From: DAOTXR01 sp034435375
Lineage (GTDB): Bacteria; Chloroflexota; Anaerolineae; Aggregatilineales; UBA3940
NCBI GenBank assembly: GCA_034435375.1
Contig: DAOTXR010000025.1
Coordinates: 1-11,429 of the forward strand
DNA length: 11,429 nucleotides
Direction: 5' to 3'
The notes beneath the pieces are model-generated. The model saw nothing but the letters and a program-made list of their open reading frames with translations. It did not search any database and had not been told where the DNA came from. The stretch's first letter is position 1, and every line of letters begins with the position of its first letter. Shown here piece by piece: positions 1 through 8,200 of this stretch. A program made the position numbers and the translations under genes.

Positions 1-2
1 TG

Positions 3-326
3 CCCGCCCCTGTGGTGACACTCTCCAATTGGCAGACTGCGGAGCTGGTGACCGAGCACTGGCGGCAGAGCGCCCACCGGCTGCTGGAGAGCCTCGACCG
101 CAGCGGCGCAGGCCGCGACGAGCGCCGCCAGCAAGATCGGGTCTACGAAGCGATCTACGAGGCCGGGGCGGGCGGCATCATCCTGCGCGAAGTGTACCGC
201 AAGCTGAACATGAAGGCGCTCGATGCCCGTCAGTATGCGCTCGAGCTCATGAAAGCCGGGCTGATCGCGCCGGTGCAGATCGGCAGCGCTGAAGGCTATG
301 TGGCCTCGAAGTACCTGGGGCACTGA
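3..326 (+). CDS. 3' end of a gene; product ends in a winged-helix-like domain
   Basis: The reading frame is open to the left edge and stops with TGA at 324-326, so this is probably the C-terminal part of a longer protein. A GTG at 12-14 could serve as a start, but there is no room to judge a ribosome site. The visible 107 residues begin with a helix (about TAELVTEHWRQSAHRLLESLD). A charged arginine-rich stretch follows, then a compact helical and basic segment (VYEAIYEAGAGGIILREVYRKLNMKA continuing into a recognition-helix-like stretch) that reads as a winged helix-turn-helix. The tryptophan helix followed by a winged helix resembles the C-terminal ends of DUF3987-type and plasmid or phage primase-helicase proteins. 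That family link is inference from style only. The TGACA repeat array starts exactly at its stop codon, which would suit a replication or maintenance gene. Confidence is good that it is coding and low for the function. Confidence 0.6.
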   Translation, partial: PAPVVTLSNWQTAELVTEHWRQSAHRLLESLDRSGAGRDERRQQDRVYEAIYEAGAGGIILREVYRKLNMKALDARQYALELMKAGLIAPVQIGSAEGYVASKYLGH

Positions 327-363
327 CAGTACTGACAGACATGACATACTGACAGTGCTGACA
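324..363 (+). repeat. Left half of repeat array: five TGACA direct repeats
   Basis: TGACA occurs at 324, 333, 342, 350 and 359, giving steps of 9, 9, 8 and 9 bases. Most copies extend to CTGACAG or similar. The first copy overlaps the stop codon of the upstream gene. The regular spacing is close to but shorter than one helical turn, so successive sites would progress around the helix. Tandem short sites like these are typical of iterons, of parC-like partition sites and of multi-site operators. Together with the inverted half at 419-449 it forms a large dyad. Confidence 0.75.
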
Positions 364-418
364 CTCGCCGCTGAGACCGGGGCGGCGCAGGCGCAAAATG
401 GGCGCGAAACTGCTCCGG

Positions 419-463
419 TGTCAGTGGTGTCAGTATGTCAGCAGTGTCATACACCACATGACA
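419..463 (-). repeat. Right half of repeat array: four TGTCA repeats in inverted orientation
   Basis: TGTCA, the complement of TGACA, occurs at 419, 428, 436 and 445, with steps of 9, 8 and 9. One further TGACA in the other orientation follows at 459. Read on the minus strand, this half contains GACATACTGACA, identical to a 12-base stretch in the left half. The two halves are therefore inverted copies around a GC-rich spacer of about 55 bases at 364-418. The array lies directly before the ParM-like gene and probably acts as its operator, as a partition site, or as both. The function is inferred from position and pattern. Confidence 0.75.
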
Positions 464-489
464 TCCGAAAAGAAAGAGAGTTACACGCC

Positions 490-1074
490 ATGAAGAACAC
501 TGACATCATCACCGTTGGGCTGGACATCGGGTATGGGTTGGTCAAAGCGGCGGCCAGCACAGGTAAGCACGTCTGCTTCGAGTCGCGGGTTGCGCCTGCC
601 GAGTTCATCCGCTTCCAGGTAGAGATGGGCGCGAGAGCCGCCATCAATGGGCTGACGCTCCATGACCCGCAGGAAGGCCCGCTGTTCGTCGGCGAGCTGG
701 CCTCGAAGCAGGGCAGGCCCGGCGCAGTCCGCTCCCCGCGCGACCGCAACCGGGTCAGTGACCCCATCGTGATGCAGCTCGCACTGTTTGACCCCGTCGA
801 ATCCCCGGCGGATTCCTTCGTCCCGGATGAAGTCATCGAGCGCGATGGCTACCTCATCTCGATCTACCGGCCTGAGCCAGCCTTCAAACGCTGGCTGCAG
901 CGGGTGGATGAGACTCTCAAGGACATGACCGGCTACTCTGTCCACGATTTCGCAGTCGTGCCCACTCTCGGCGGCTGGGCCGACTGGCCGGATCACCCCT
1001 ACGATGCAGCCTGCGCCGTGTTGCGCCAGGACGTGTGGGGTCAGGCATTTCTGGGCGATCTGGATCTGGAGTAG
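490..1074 (+). CDS. Short ParM-like actin ATPase N-terminus joined to an unrecognised C-terminus
   Basis: Starting at the ATG at 490 gives 194 residues. I prefer this start because it follows a purine-rich stretch (GAAAGAGAG, 472-480) at a usual distance and yields VGLDIGYGLVK at residues 9-19. That is the phosphate-1 motif of the actin/ParM/Hsp70 fold, with Asp12, Gly14 and Gly16. The earlier in-frame ATG at 298 would force translation through the repeat array and lies inside the upstream gene. The first 105 residues resemble the first subdomain of ParM/StbA-type plasmid-segregation filament proteins, including a FVGELA strand. The protein is far shorter than the usual 300-plus residues, and no second phosphate motif or adenosine motif is visible. 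From about residue 113 (DEVIERDGYLISIYRPEPAF) to the end I recognise no domain. It may be a deletion-fusion product or a distinct short family. The stop lies 6 bases before the next start, so the two genes are probably cotranscribed. Confidence 0.65.
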   Translation: MKNTDIITVGLDIGYGLVKAAASTGKHVCFESRVAPAEFIRFQVEMGARAAINGLTLHDPQEGPLFVGELASKQGRPGAVRSPRDRNRVSDPIVMQLALFDPVESPADSFVPDEVIERDGYLISIYRPEPAFKRWLQRVDETLKDMTGYSVHDFAVVPTLGGWADWPDHPYDAACAVLRQDVWGQAFLGDLDLE

Positions 1075-1080
1075 GCAGCC

Positions 1081-1731
1081 ATGACTACCAGAACCTACCC
1101 CCTGTGGAATGGCTGCGAGTGGACCTTTGAGGAGATCGTCGAGGATCTGACCGGGCTGGTCAAGCACATTCTGCTGCTGACCACCCCGCCCGACCAGATC
1201 GAGGACGCCATGCAGGAAGTGTGGCTCAAGCTGCTGGAGCGCCTGCAGGACAACCCCACCATCCTCCGCGACTCACCCGGCCTTGCCAGTCCCCGCTACA
1301 CCGATCGGCAGAAGCGCACCTTCCTGGCGCAGCGGCTGGCCTGGGATGGCCGTGACCGGTCATGGGGGCCTCATGCCCGCACCTGCGCCGAGATGGAAGT
1401 GTGCGAGACCGACCTGTTCGGCGAACGGAATCTCCGCCGCAAAGAGCCGTATAGCATCGACACGCTGAAGGAGGCGCACGAGTACAGCCGCCAGTGGGTC
1501 GAGGAGACTGACATGCGGATTGACCTTGAGCGGGCTTCCGAGTCGTTCCTCAGGACGATCCGCAGGCGCTACCTGCCCAAATATGCGATGGCGATGCTGT
1601 GCCTGTGGCACGGCGTGCCGCTGGCAGCGGGTGCTCTGGTGCTGGGCAAAGCGCCGAACACGCTCAGTGAGGCAGCCACCGACTGTCGCATCGCGCTGCG
1701 CAGGCTGCTGGCCGACTACCAGGTGGCATGA
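1081..1731 (+). CDS. Sigma-factor-like protein (sigma-70 region 2/region 4 style)
   Basis: The product has 216 residues. It starts 6 bases after the previous stop, with GGAG at 1068-1071 as a likely ribosome site. Residues about 38-52 (DQIEDAMQEVWLKLL) closely resemble the region 2 helix of ECF-type sigma factors, where D-x-x-Q-E-V/A-F/W is typical for core RNA polymerase binding. The C-terminal 65 residues are helical and basic (ESFLRTIRRRYLPKY, then LVLGKAPNTLSEAATDCRIALRRLL), in the manner of a region 4 helix-turn-helix that would read a -35 element. The middle (about residues 60-150) is longer and more charged than in a standard ECF factor and includes a DR/WDGRDRSWG stretch. It could be a sigma factor for the element's own genes or a sigma-derived regulator; the regular TGACA array is a conceivable target, but that is speculation. 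A strong terminator follows 19 bases after the stop. Confidence 0.6.
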   Translation: MTTRTYPLWNGCEWTFEEIVEDLTGLVKHILLLTTPPDQIEDAMQEVWLKLLERLQDNPTILRDSPGLASPRYTDRQKRTFLAQRLAWDGRDRSWGPHARTCAEMEVCETDLFGERNLRRKEPYSIDTLKEAHEYSRQWVEETDMRIDLERASESFLRTIRRRYLPKYAMAMLCLWHGVPLAAGALVLGKAPNTLSEAATDCRIALRRLLADYQVA

Positions 1732-1749
1732 CAGCCATGCACCACACAC

Positions 1750-1796
1750 AACCGGGATGCTCCCTGCGCGGGGACATTCCGGTTTTCTTTTTTTCT
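1750..1796 (+). terminator. Strong rho-independent terminator after the sigma-like gene
   Basis: Bases 1750-1764 pair with 1770-1784, giving 15 positions with a single C/A mismatch and two G-T pairs around the 5-base loop TGCGC. The stem runs into a T-rich tract (TTTTCTTTTTTT, 1783-1794). It ends the left-hand operon and insulates the downstream defence genes, which therefore need their own promoter between here and 1954. Confidence 0.88.
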
Positions 1797-1834
1797 GGTA
1801 GAGCAAAACCCCTCAGAGAGACGCGCACAATGAG

Positions 1835-1876
1835 CTGCTCGTGCCGGAGTTCATTGTATACTGTAGACAGGAGCAG
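1835..1876 (+). promoter_or_regulatory. Candidate promoter of the druH-druE operon with a flanking dyad
   Basis: TATACT at 1857-1862 is one mismatch from the consensus -10 hexamer and is preceded directly by TTG. The sequence 17 bases upstream (around 1834-1839) is a poor -35, so the promoter would be weak or need an activator. CTGCTC at 1835-1840 and its complement GAGCAG at 1871-1876 sit almost symmetrically around the -10 and could be operator half-sites. A small hairpin (GAGGC/GCCTC, 1900-1913) lies in the presumed leader. The rest of 1732-1953 shows no open frame I would support as a gene. Confidence 0.35.
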
Positions 1877-1953
1877 TACTCTGGCGTTTTTGCGCCCTCG
1901 AGGCCGATGCCTCACGGTGCAGGAATCGAGCCGGTCAATCACTGGAGATCAAG

Positions 1954-4900
1954 ATGATATTAGAGGTGATCCCTGCTCTGATATGTGTTGCAGGCGTGAT
2001 TATTGCTATCGTCGGAGTAGTTGGATTAGTCCTACTGCTCAGCCAAATCCGGGTGAAAAGACCCGATCTGCCCACCGATTCCCCAACACTGTCTGATCGA
2101 ATTCTACAGGTCCTGGAGGGCCCCGGCATTGAAACACCAAGCTTACCTTCCACGGAGTTAGAACACTTTCCCGACATTGTAGAGGCCACTCCTGAGATTG
2201 ACGTGATCGAATTGGCTCCTGCAACTGAAAAAAACGGAGAACAGTATGTACCTGAAGAACCGCATTGGCCCGACATCACAGAGAATGATGCAGGGCAGAG
2301 CGCATCTCCAGAGGTAGCCCCATCACCCGTGTCCGATAGCATGCAACCGGTTACGCCCCGGCCACCACAGAAGTATCACGAGACGAAGAATGTAGTCAGG
2401 CGCCCCCCCACTCACTCCAGAAGACTGTTCACACCCCCGCCCTCTCCAACCCCCAAACCACATCCATCAAGAGTGGACACTTCGAGATTCGATATTGATC
2501 CCGGCATACCAGCATACCGTCTTGAGCGGGAACTTCGGGACAGATTTGAAGGAGTCCAGTTTATCGGGCAGTTACCGATTGATAAAGAAGCATTCAGGAA
2601 CATATGCCACATTATCCAGCGTGAGGCGATACACCAAGGACGCTTACTGTACGATAGGGTACCTCATGGAGTGCTGGTGACCTCAATGGTCTTCACAGCA
2701 CGTTATTCGGAAGAATATGCCCGTAACTTCTGGCAACCGTACGCCCGGTCGGTATGGGGGCAGGGAGAAGCCAGTCAGAATTTCCAGAATCAATGCAGAC
2801 GCAGGTTTGTTAGCGCTGTCAGTGACCTTTCCCGCGAGTGCGGCCTCTGGTTCCCACGGGAAACCTACGGGGACGTTGTGCGCCCCGTCTATCGGCACGC
2901 TGTCATACCACACTATCTCCAAGACGATTTCGCCAATTGGCTCAAGAAGGTATGGGATCAGATTGTCGACCTTCATGAAGATTCTTGGCATGTATTGTTC
3001 TCGGACACAAGCCTCCGGTATCTCCCTCCGACGCTCCGCACCTTCATCCAGGATGATTACACCAGAGAGACAGCCAAAGCTCTGATGCGCGACATGGCAA
3101 CTGCTGCAAGGATATATGTTCAGGAGGGGGAATCGGCAGAGAATATACGCCTGTTGCTGGCAACCACTCCCATCCAGCGCGCGTTGTGGGAAGATCTGCA
3201 GCAGGCATTGGATGAACAACACGAGTCCCGTGTTCACTGTAGAAAAGCTTTATCTCCAAAAGTGCAGTGGATCTGGTCATTTGAGCATAACGACATGCTG
3301 ATCCGCGTAACAAACCTGCTAGTCCGCAGTGAGGTGAAGCCAAACCGATTAGCCTGGGTCAGGCGCGGTGAGAACCCCCTTCAGGCGAGCATTGTTGAGT
3401 ACATAAACCCCTGGAAAGATCAAAGCGGGAATTGGTTCATTGATGAAATTGCACTGTCTTATGAATCGTCCAGCAATAGCCACGGAAAGCCGGACGGAAA
3501 CGTTGTGCTGCTGGCTGAAGATGATGCGGTTCTGGAAAGCCTGCTTATTCCCGATCTGCCAAAAGCCCCTGTGGCGATATTCCGGAGCACCCAACAGAAT
3601 GTCTATGGCATTGAAGTGGATTACCGCCAACAACCTATCACAGATGGCTACTGGGTCATCAGTATGAAAGATAATGTAGAGTTAATCGATGCTGACGAAC
3701 AGGTGATAACGCCTCATGAAGCGCGGCCAGTACCCCTGCTATTGGCTCGATATGCCGGGCACAAGCAGGCAGGTATCTATCATCTCAAGCTGCCGATCAC
3801 TATTCATATTGCTGGAGCCGAGTCAATCGAACTGGAGCGGCAGGCACTGAGTGCCAGTTCACCGGAACTGCTTGGCGACAATAACCAGATTGAAAGATTA
3901 TCACCCAATGTCCCTCCTGCCTTCACCAGCCGGGCGATCTGGCTGCAACTGCCCGGCGTGTCATCGCGCCTGATTGCACAGGGTGCTCTCTGGATCAAAT
4001 CTTCGGAAGGGAATCGTCCGTTGCTGCTCCGGGAACTAGAATCCAATGGGTGTCTGCAACTCGAAGCGGACATGATGACGATTGACCTTAGTACCCTGTT
4101 GTTGGACAGGCCAGCAGTGTATGTACTTGAGGTGAGGCAAGGCCTACACCCCGTTTTCCCGTCCCCTTTGCGATTTAGTGTGCTTCCCGGTGTCACTGTC
4201 GAGCCACCCGATCCGACCCCGATCTATGGGCCTGAGAACTGGCCCACCTGCTGCATCCATGGCGTACGGGCGGACCAGATTTTGTCCGATGCGACGATGA
4301 GAGTATCAGAAGGTGAAGATGGGATTGAGATAACTTGGCACGATTTACGCCAACCCTGCACGCTGAGACTTGGCCTGGATAATGGGCAGATTATCTCCTT
4401 GATGTGGGATGTGGCGCGCGTCTTTGCGTGGATCGAGCCTGCCCCCGCCGAAGGTCGAGCACTGACTGTTGACGAACTGGAAACCACGCGGCTCAACATC
4501 ATTGCCCCCCCGCAGCACCGCCATGATTGTCACATATGGGTTAAGGGCGAAGAATCATCTCCGCGTCCTATTGATATTGGTGCACAGGGCCGTTACTCTG
4601 CGGTGATTGGTAAGGATCAGCTGTACCACATGATCCTTAGTCACCAGTCGACCACAACGGAAGTCTGCGTTGAGGTTGCAGGATATTCTTGGAAGGTATT
4701 TGAGGTTCAGCAGTATTCTGAGATTGACGAACAGTCAATTCAGCCTGTTCCCCCAGTACCTTTGTTCCCGTCAGTAGACTCGAATGGCCCTTCTAGGAGG
4801 AGTTCGCGTAACCCGATTCCTGTAATGATAACAATGAGTACCCGGTTCTACATTGATCCCGAATGGTGGGAGCAGTCAGACATGGATCTCTGGTTCATTC

Positions 4901-5244
4901 TGGAGGAGTTGTGTGGGAAGTATGCTGTTAGAAAGCTAAGGGGCAACCATAAAGTGGCTATTGACTGGATTGATCCGGTGACAGGGTGTGTAATACAGGT
5001 CAATCCATTGATGTACCATATACTGACACAGTGCAACCGACACCCGGAGTACATCACTGATCGCTTGCCCTTGGTCGAAGCGGTGTTCAGGGCACTGCTG
5101 GCCAGCGGCAACCGTCCGATGACTGCCGTCGAATTGGCGCAGGTAACAGGCCGTTCTGCCAATACGATCCTCAAGACGCTTACAGGGCGGGAGGTATACA
5201 GGGGGATTCGGGTATGGCTACACCCTGAGGAGGGCAATTCATGA
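1954..5244 (+). CDS. druH: DruH-like protein of a type III Druantia defence system, membrane-anchored
   Basis: The product has 1096 residues. The ATG at 1954 is supported by GGAG at 1944-1947 with a 6-base spacer. Residues about 4-31 (VIPALICVAGVIIAIVGVVG and on) form one hydrophobic helix followed by positive residues (QIRVKRPD). This predicts a single membrane anchor with the bulk of the protein in the cytoplasm. An acidic, disordered-looking linker and a proline-rich stretch (PPPSPTPKPHPS, near 160-172) follow. A mostly helical region (about 180-410) comes next, then a long beta-rich region with Ig-like character (about 420-920). The protein ends in a winged-helix-like segment (about 1040-1090, MTAVELAQVTGRSANTILK). 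I see no known catalytic motif. The identification rests on context: a roughly 1100-residue protein of unknown fold immediately before, and overlapping by ATGA with, a DruE-type helicase is the layout of type III Druantia, whose two genes are druH and druE. The role of DruH in phage resistance is not known to me in mechanistic detail. Lower GC than the left flank suggests separate acquisition. Confidence 0.72.
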   Translation: MILEVIPALICVAGVIIAIVGVVGLVLLLSQIRVKRPDLPTDSPTLSDRILQVLEGPGIETPSLPSTELEHFPDIVEATPEIDVIELAPATEKNGEQYVPEEPHWPDITENDAGQSASPEVAPSPVSDSMQPVTPRPPQKYHETKNVVRRPPTHSRRLFTPPPSPTPKPHPSRVDTSRFDIDPGIPAYRLERELRDRFEGVQFIGQLPIDKEAFRNICHIIQREAIHQGRLLYDRVPHGVLVTSMVFTARYSEEYARNFWQPYARSVWGQGEASQNFQNQCRRRFVSAVSDLSRECGLWFPRETYGDVVRPVYRHAVIPHYLQDDFANWLKKVWDQIVDLHEDSWHVLFSDTSLRYLPPTLRTFIQDDYTRETAKALMRDMATAARIYVQEGESAENIRLLLATTPIQRALWEDLQQALDEQHESRVHCRKALSPKVQWIWSFEHNDMLIRVTNLLVRSEVKPNRLAWVRRGENPLQASIVEYINPWKDQSGNWFIDEIALSYESSSNSHGKPDGNVVLLAEDDAVLESLLIPDLPKAPVAIFRSTQQNVYGIEVDYRQQPITDGYWVISMKDNVELIDADEQVITPHEARPVPLLLARYAGHKQAGIYHLKLPITIHIAGAESIELERQALSASSPELLGDNNQIERLSPNVPPAFTSRAIWLQLPGVSSRLIAQGALWIKSSEGNRPLLLRELESNGCLQLEADMMTIDLSTLLLDRPAVYVLEVRQGLHPVFPSPLRFSVLPGVTVEPPDPTPIYGPENWPTCCIHGVRADQILSDATMRVSEGEDGIEITWHDLRQPCTLRLGLDNGQIISLMWDVARVFAWIEPAPAEGRALTVDELETTRLNIIAPPQHRHDCHIWVKGEESSPRPIDIGAQGRYSAVIGKDQLYHMILSHQSTTTEVCVEVAGYSWKVFEVQQYSEIDEQSIQPVPPVPLFPSVDSNGPSRRSSRNPIPVMITMSTRFYIDPEWWEQSDMDLWFILEELCGKYAVRKLRGNHKVAIDWIDPVTGCVIQVNPLMYHILTQCNRHPEYITDRLPLVEAVFRALLASGNRPMTAVELAQVTGRSANTILKTLTGREVYRGIRVWLHPEEGNS
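5228..5244 (+). promoter_or_regulatory. Strong ribosome site and ATGA overlap coupling druH to druE
   Basis: AGGAGGG at 5228-5234 stands 6 bases before the druE ATG at 5241. The druH stop TGA (5242-5244) overlaps that ATG by sharing ATGA. The near-perfect Shine-Dalgarno sequence lies inside the druH coding end. Together they indicate translational coupling and a fixed production ratio of the two proteins. Confidence 0.85.
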
Positions 5245-8200
5245 ACCCGATCAAGCTCTCACATACACTGCAAGACACGCTGGTCCGTTATCTCTCCACC
5301 ACATTCAATGTGAATCGAGATGGGCATGAAGCTGAGCTAGCATATGCACTGCGGTCAAGCTTCGAGACGCCGGGCGCGCTTTTCAACGGGCCATATCTGG
5401 AACTGACACCGCCGTATCGCACAAGCAGTACGTTGGCTGACCTGTGTGCCGAAGGCGTGCTCTCCCCCCGGCTCCGAGAACTGGATTGTTTCCAGCATGA
5501 TGAACCTCTGCCACTGGACGCACCGCTTTTTACTCATCAAGAAGCAGCCATCCGGAAACTGTGCGTAGAGGGCCGCAATGTGGTTGTATCATCCGGTACA
5601 GGAAGCGGCAAAACCGAGTGTTTCCTGATCCCGATCCTGAACGATCTGCTGACCGATCCCACCCCCGGTGTGCGTGCTCTGTTGATCTATCCGATGAATG
5701 CGCTGGTGAACGATCAGCTAGAACGCCTGCGTGTCCTGCTGAAAGGTACACCCATCACCTTTGGCCGTTATACCAGCGAACTACCCAACGCCTTACGAGA
5801 AGTGCCCGGAGAAGATCGTCTCCCCAATGAAGTGGTGTGTCGGGATCAAATCAGAAGCAGGCAAATGCTCCCGCAAATCCTCATCACTAACTATGCGATG
5901 CTGGAATACCTGCTTCTGAGGCCGGAGGACTCCCCCCTTTTCGAGCAGGGATCCTGGCGATTCATTGTGCTCGATGAAGCGCACACATATATCGGCGCGC
6001 AAGGGATCGAAGTGGCAATGTTACTGCGCCGCCTAAAGCACCGGCTGGGGCATGTTGCTGGTGAGACATGCTGTGTTGCCACCAGCGCAACGCTCGCAAA
6101 CGATGAAACGGACAAGGCAGCTGAATTCGCTACTGACCTGTTTGGTGAGCCGTTTGGGGAAGAAGACATCATCTTTGGTGAAGTGAACACGGATTATTGG
6201 GAGCCAGATACTGAACTTCGTGAGATCGAACCAACCGCCTACACCGCTGACGACTTTGAGGCGCTTCTGGCAGACATTCGAAATGAGGCAGCTCCCGACG
6301 TTGCCTCCATAGCGATCAGGATGTGTTCTCTGGGATTGATCCAGGAGGATCAACTTGTATATGCCGAGATATATCCTGACAACGTCAGCCGCTTTCTATG
6401 GGAAGCCCTAAGGAACAACTATGACCTGGTCCGCTTGCGTATGTGGATGCTTGAACAACCCGGCTCACCGGTTACCGTGGTTAGTGCAGCTCATTATCTC
6501 TTTGGCATGCTGCCTGTTGAGGCACGCACACAGGCCCTTTACCATCTTGTCGAGCTTGGAGCTTTGGCGCGTCCAGCGGAGGACAAGCCACCACTGCTGC
6601 CAGCTCGCTACCATCTGTTCGCCCGTGCCCCGCAGGGCATCTGGGTTTGCCTTAATCCCGGCTGTCCAGGGCGTATCTCACCCCCTGACGCAGGGTGGAG
6701 CCGTATCTCCGCAATACGACGTGATATCTGCGACTCGTGTGGATGTGCGATGTACCCGCTCACCGTGTGCCGTACTTGTGGCCAGTCATATATCCGCACC
6801 GAGTTCCAGGAGCGTCGGTTTCTGTCTGAGGCCAATCCTTTACTTGACTTCTCACCGCGCTACTTCACGTGGTCTCCGATAGTCGAGAATCGCGCACTGG
6901 CCGATGTGGAGGATGATGAAGAAGAGCTTGTTGCACAACAAGAGGCTGCCATGCTCGAGCAAGCTAAGCAGGTGATCTGCCTGCGCTGTCGAAGGCTGGC
7001 GAATGAGTGTGAATGTGGTGCAGACACCGTGCGGGTGGCGATGTACCTTGTCCAACGGTTGGAAGTGAATAAGAAAAGGCGAGATTTCACCCGATCCGTG
7101 GCAGTAGATTTGCTGGAAGAATGCTGCCGCTGCCATGACAGGTCCATTCGGGGAACAGAGATCGCCACACCTATCAGTATGACAGGCCACACGCCTCTCG
7201 CTATCATCACGGGTGAGTTGTACCGCCAACTTCCTCCCTCTACCAGAGAAGAAGCCCGCCACAAACCCGGCGAAGGGCGCAAACTACTCTCGTTCTTTGA
7301 CTCTCGACAGGGGGCGGCCCGGTTTGCCGCTTTTCTACAGGACTCGGTAAACAGCCAGACCTACCGGCATATCATCCCCAAAGCCGCATATTCTGTGTGG
7401 AAACAAAAGGGCTTCTGGCCTGATTTGCATGTCCTGAGCGAGCAGATTATTGATATAGCCTGGCAGGCACGTGTCTTTCACAACGACCTGAATCTGGAAG
7501 ACATCGGCTTCCAGAGGCATATGAGCCGGGCACAACGCTACCGCCTTGCAGAAGTGGCGAATCGTCAGGTCATTGCTGAGTTCACAACAGGCCGCCGCAG
7601 CCGCGCATCCTTGGAGTCTTTGGGATTGCTTGCTGTGGAGTATTTTGAAGATGGGAGTGAACCAGACTTCGCGATGCTGGCGGCTGAACTGGACATGTCA
7701 CCTGAAGCGACTCGAATGTTAATTGAGTGCCTGCTGGACGACCTGCGCTCTGCCAAGATCGTAACCTTGCCGGATGGTGTACTGCGTGACGACGAGATCT
7801 TTGGACGTAACAAGTTCAGCCCACGGCTGGTACGAGCCACTGCGAATGCCGCGCGACAGGAGATACCCTGGATTGGCGCAACACCCCGCCAGAGGCGGCG
7901 GCAGTACCTCAAGAGTGTGCTGGCATATGAAGGGCTTCCCGCTGGAGACGATGACGTTGAAAAAGCGTTGAGGACTATCTTCACCTGGCTGGTCCATTCC
8001 ACCGAACTCCTCACAGGTGCACCCGCCGAAGGCTACCAGATCGATCACACTCGATTGCTGTTTAACCCCATAGCCCAATGGTATCGGTGTAACCGCTGTC
8101 TGCGCCTGAGTCCCCGGGGTGATTATCTCCCCTGTCCATATCCGCACTGCGGCGGCACGCTGGAGCCGGTAGACATTGAGATTGTGCAGCGCGACGATTT

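Noticed and set aside
324..463. CRISPR array
   Set aside because: Repeat units are only 5-7 bases with 8-9 base steps and occur in inverted halves; there are no spacers of CRISPR length and no cas genes.
298..489. Longer start at 298 for the ParM-like gene
   Set aside because: It would overlap the upstream gene and translate the repeat array; the ATG at 490 gives the standard actin-fold N-terminus directly.
481..1167. Long reverse-strand open frame opposite the ParM-like gene
   Set aside because: The GC-rich sequence opens antisense frames by chance; the protein has no recognisable character, while the forward frame shows a clear ATPase motif.
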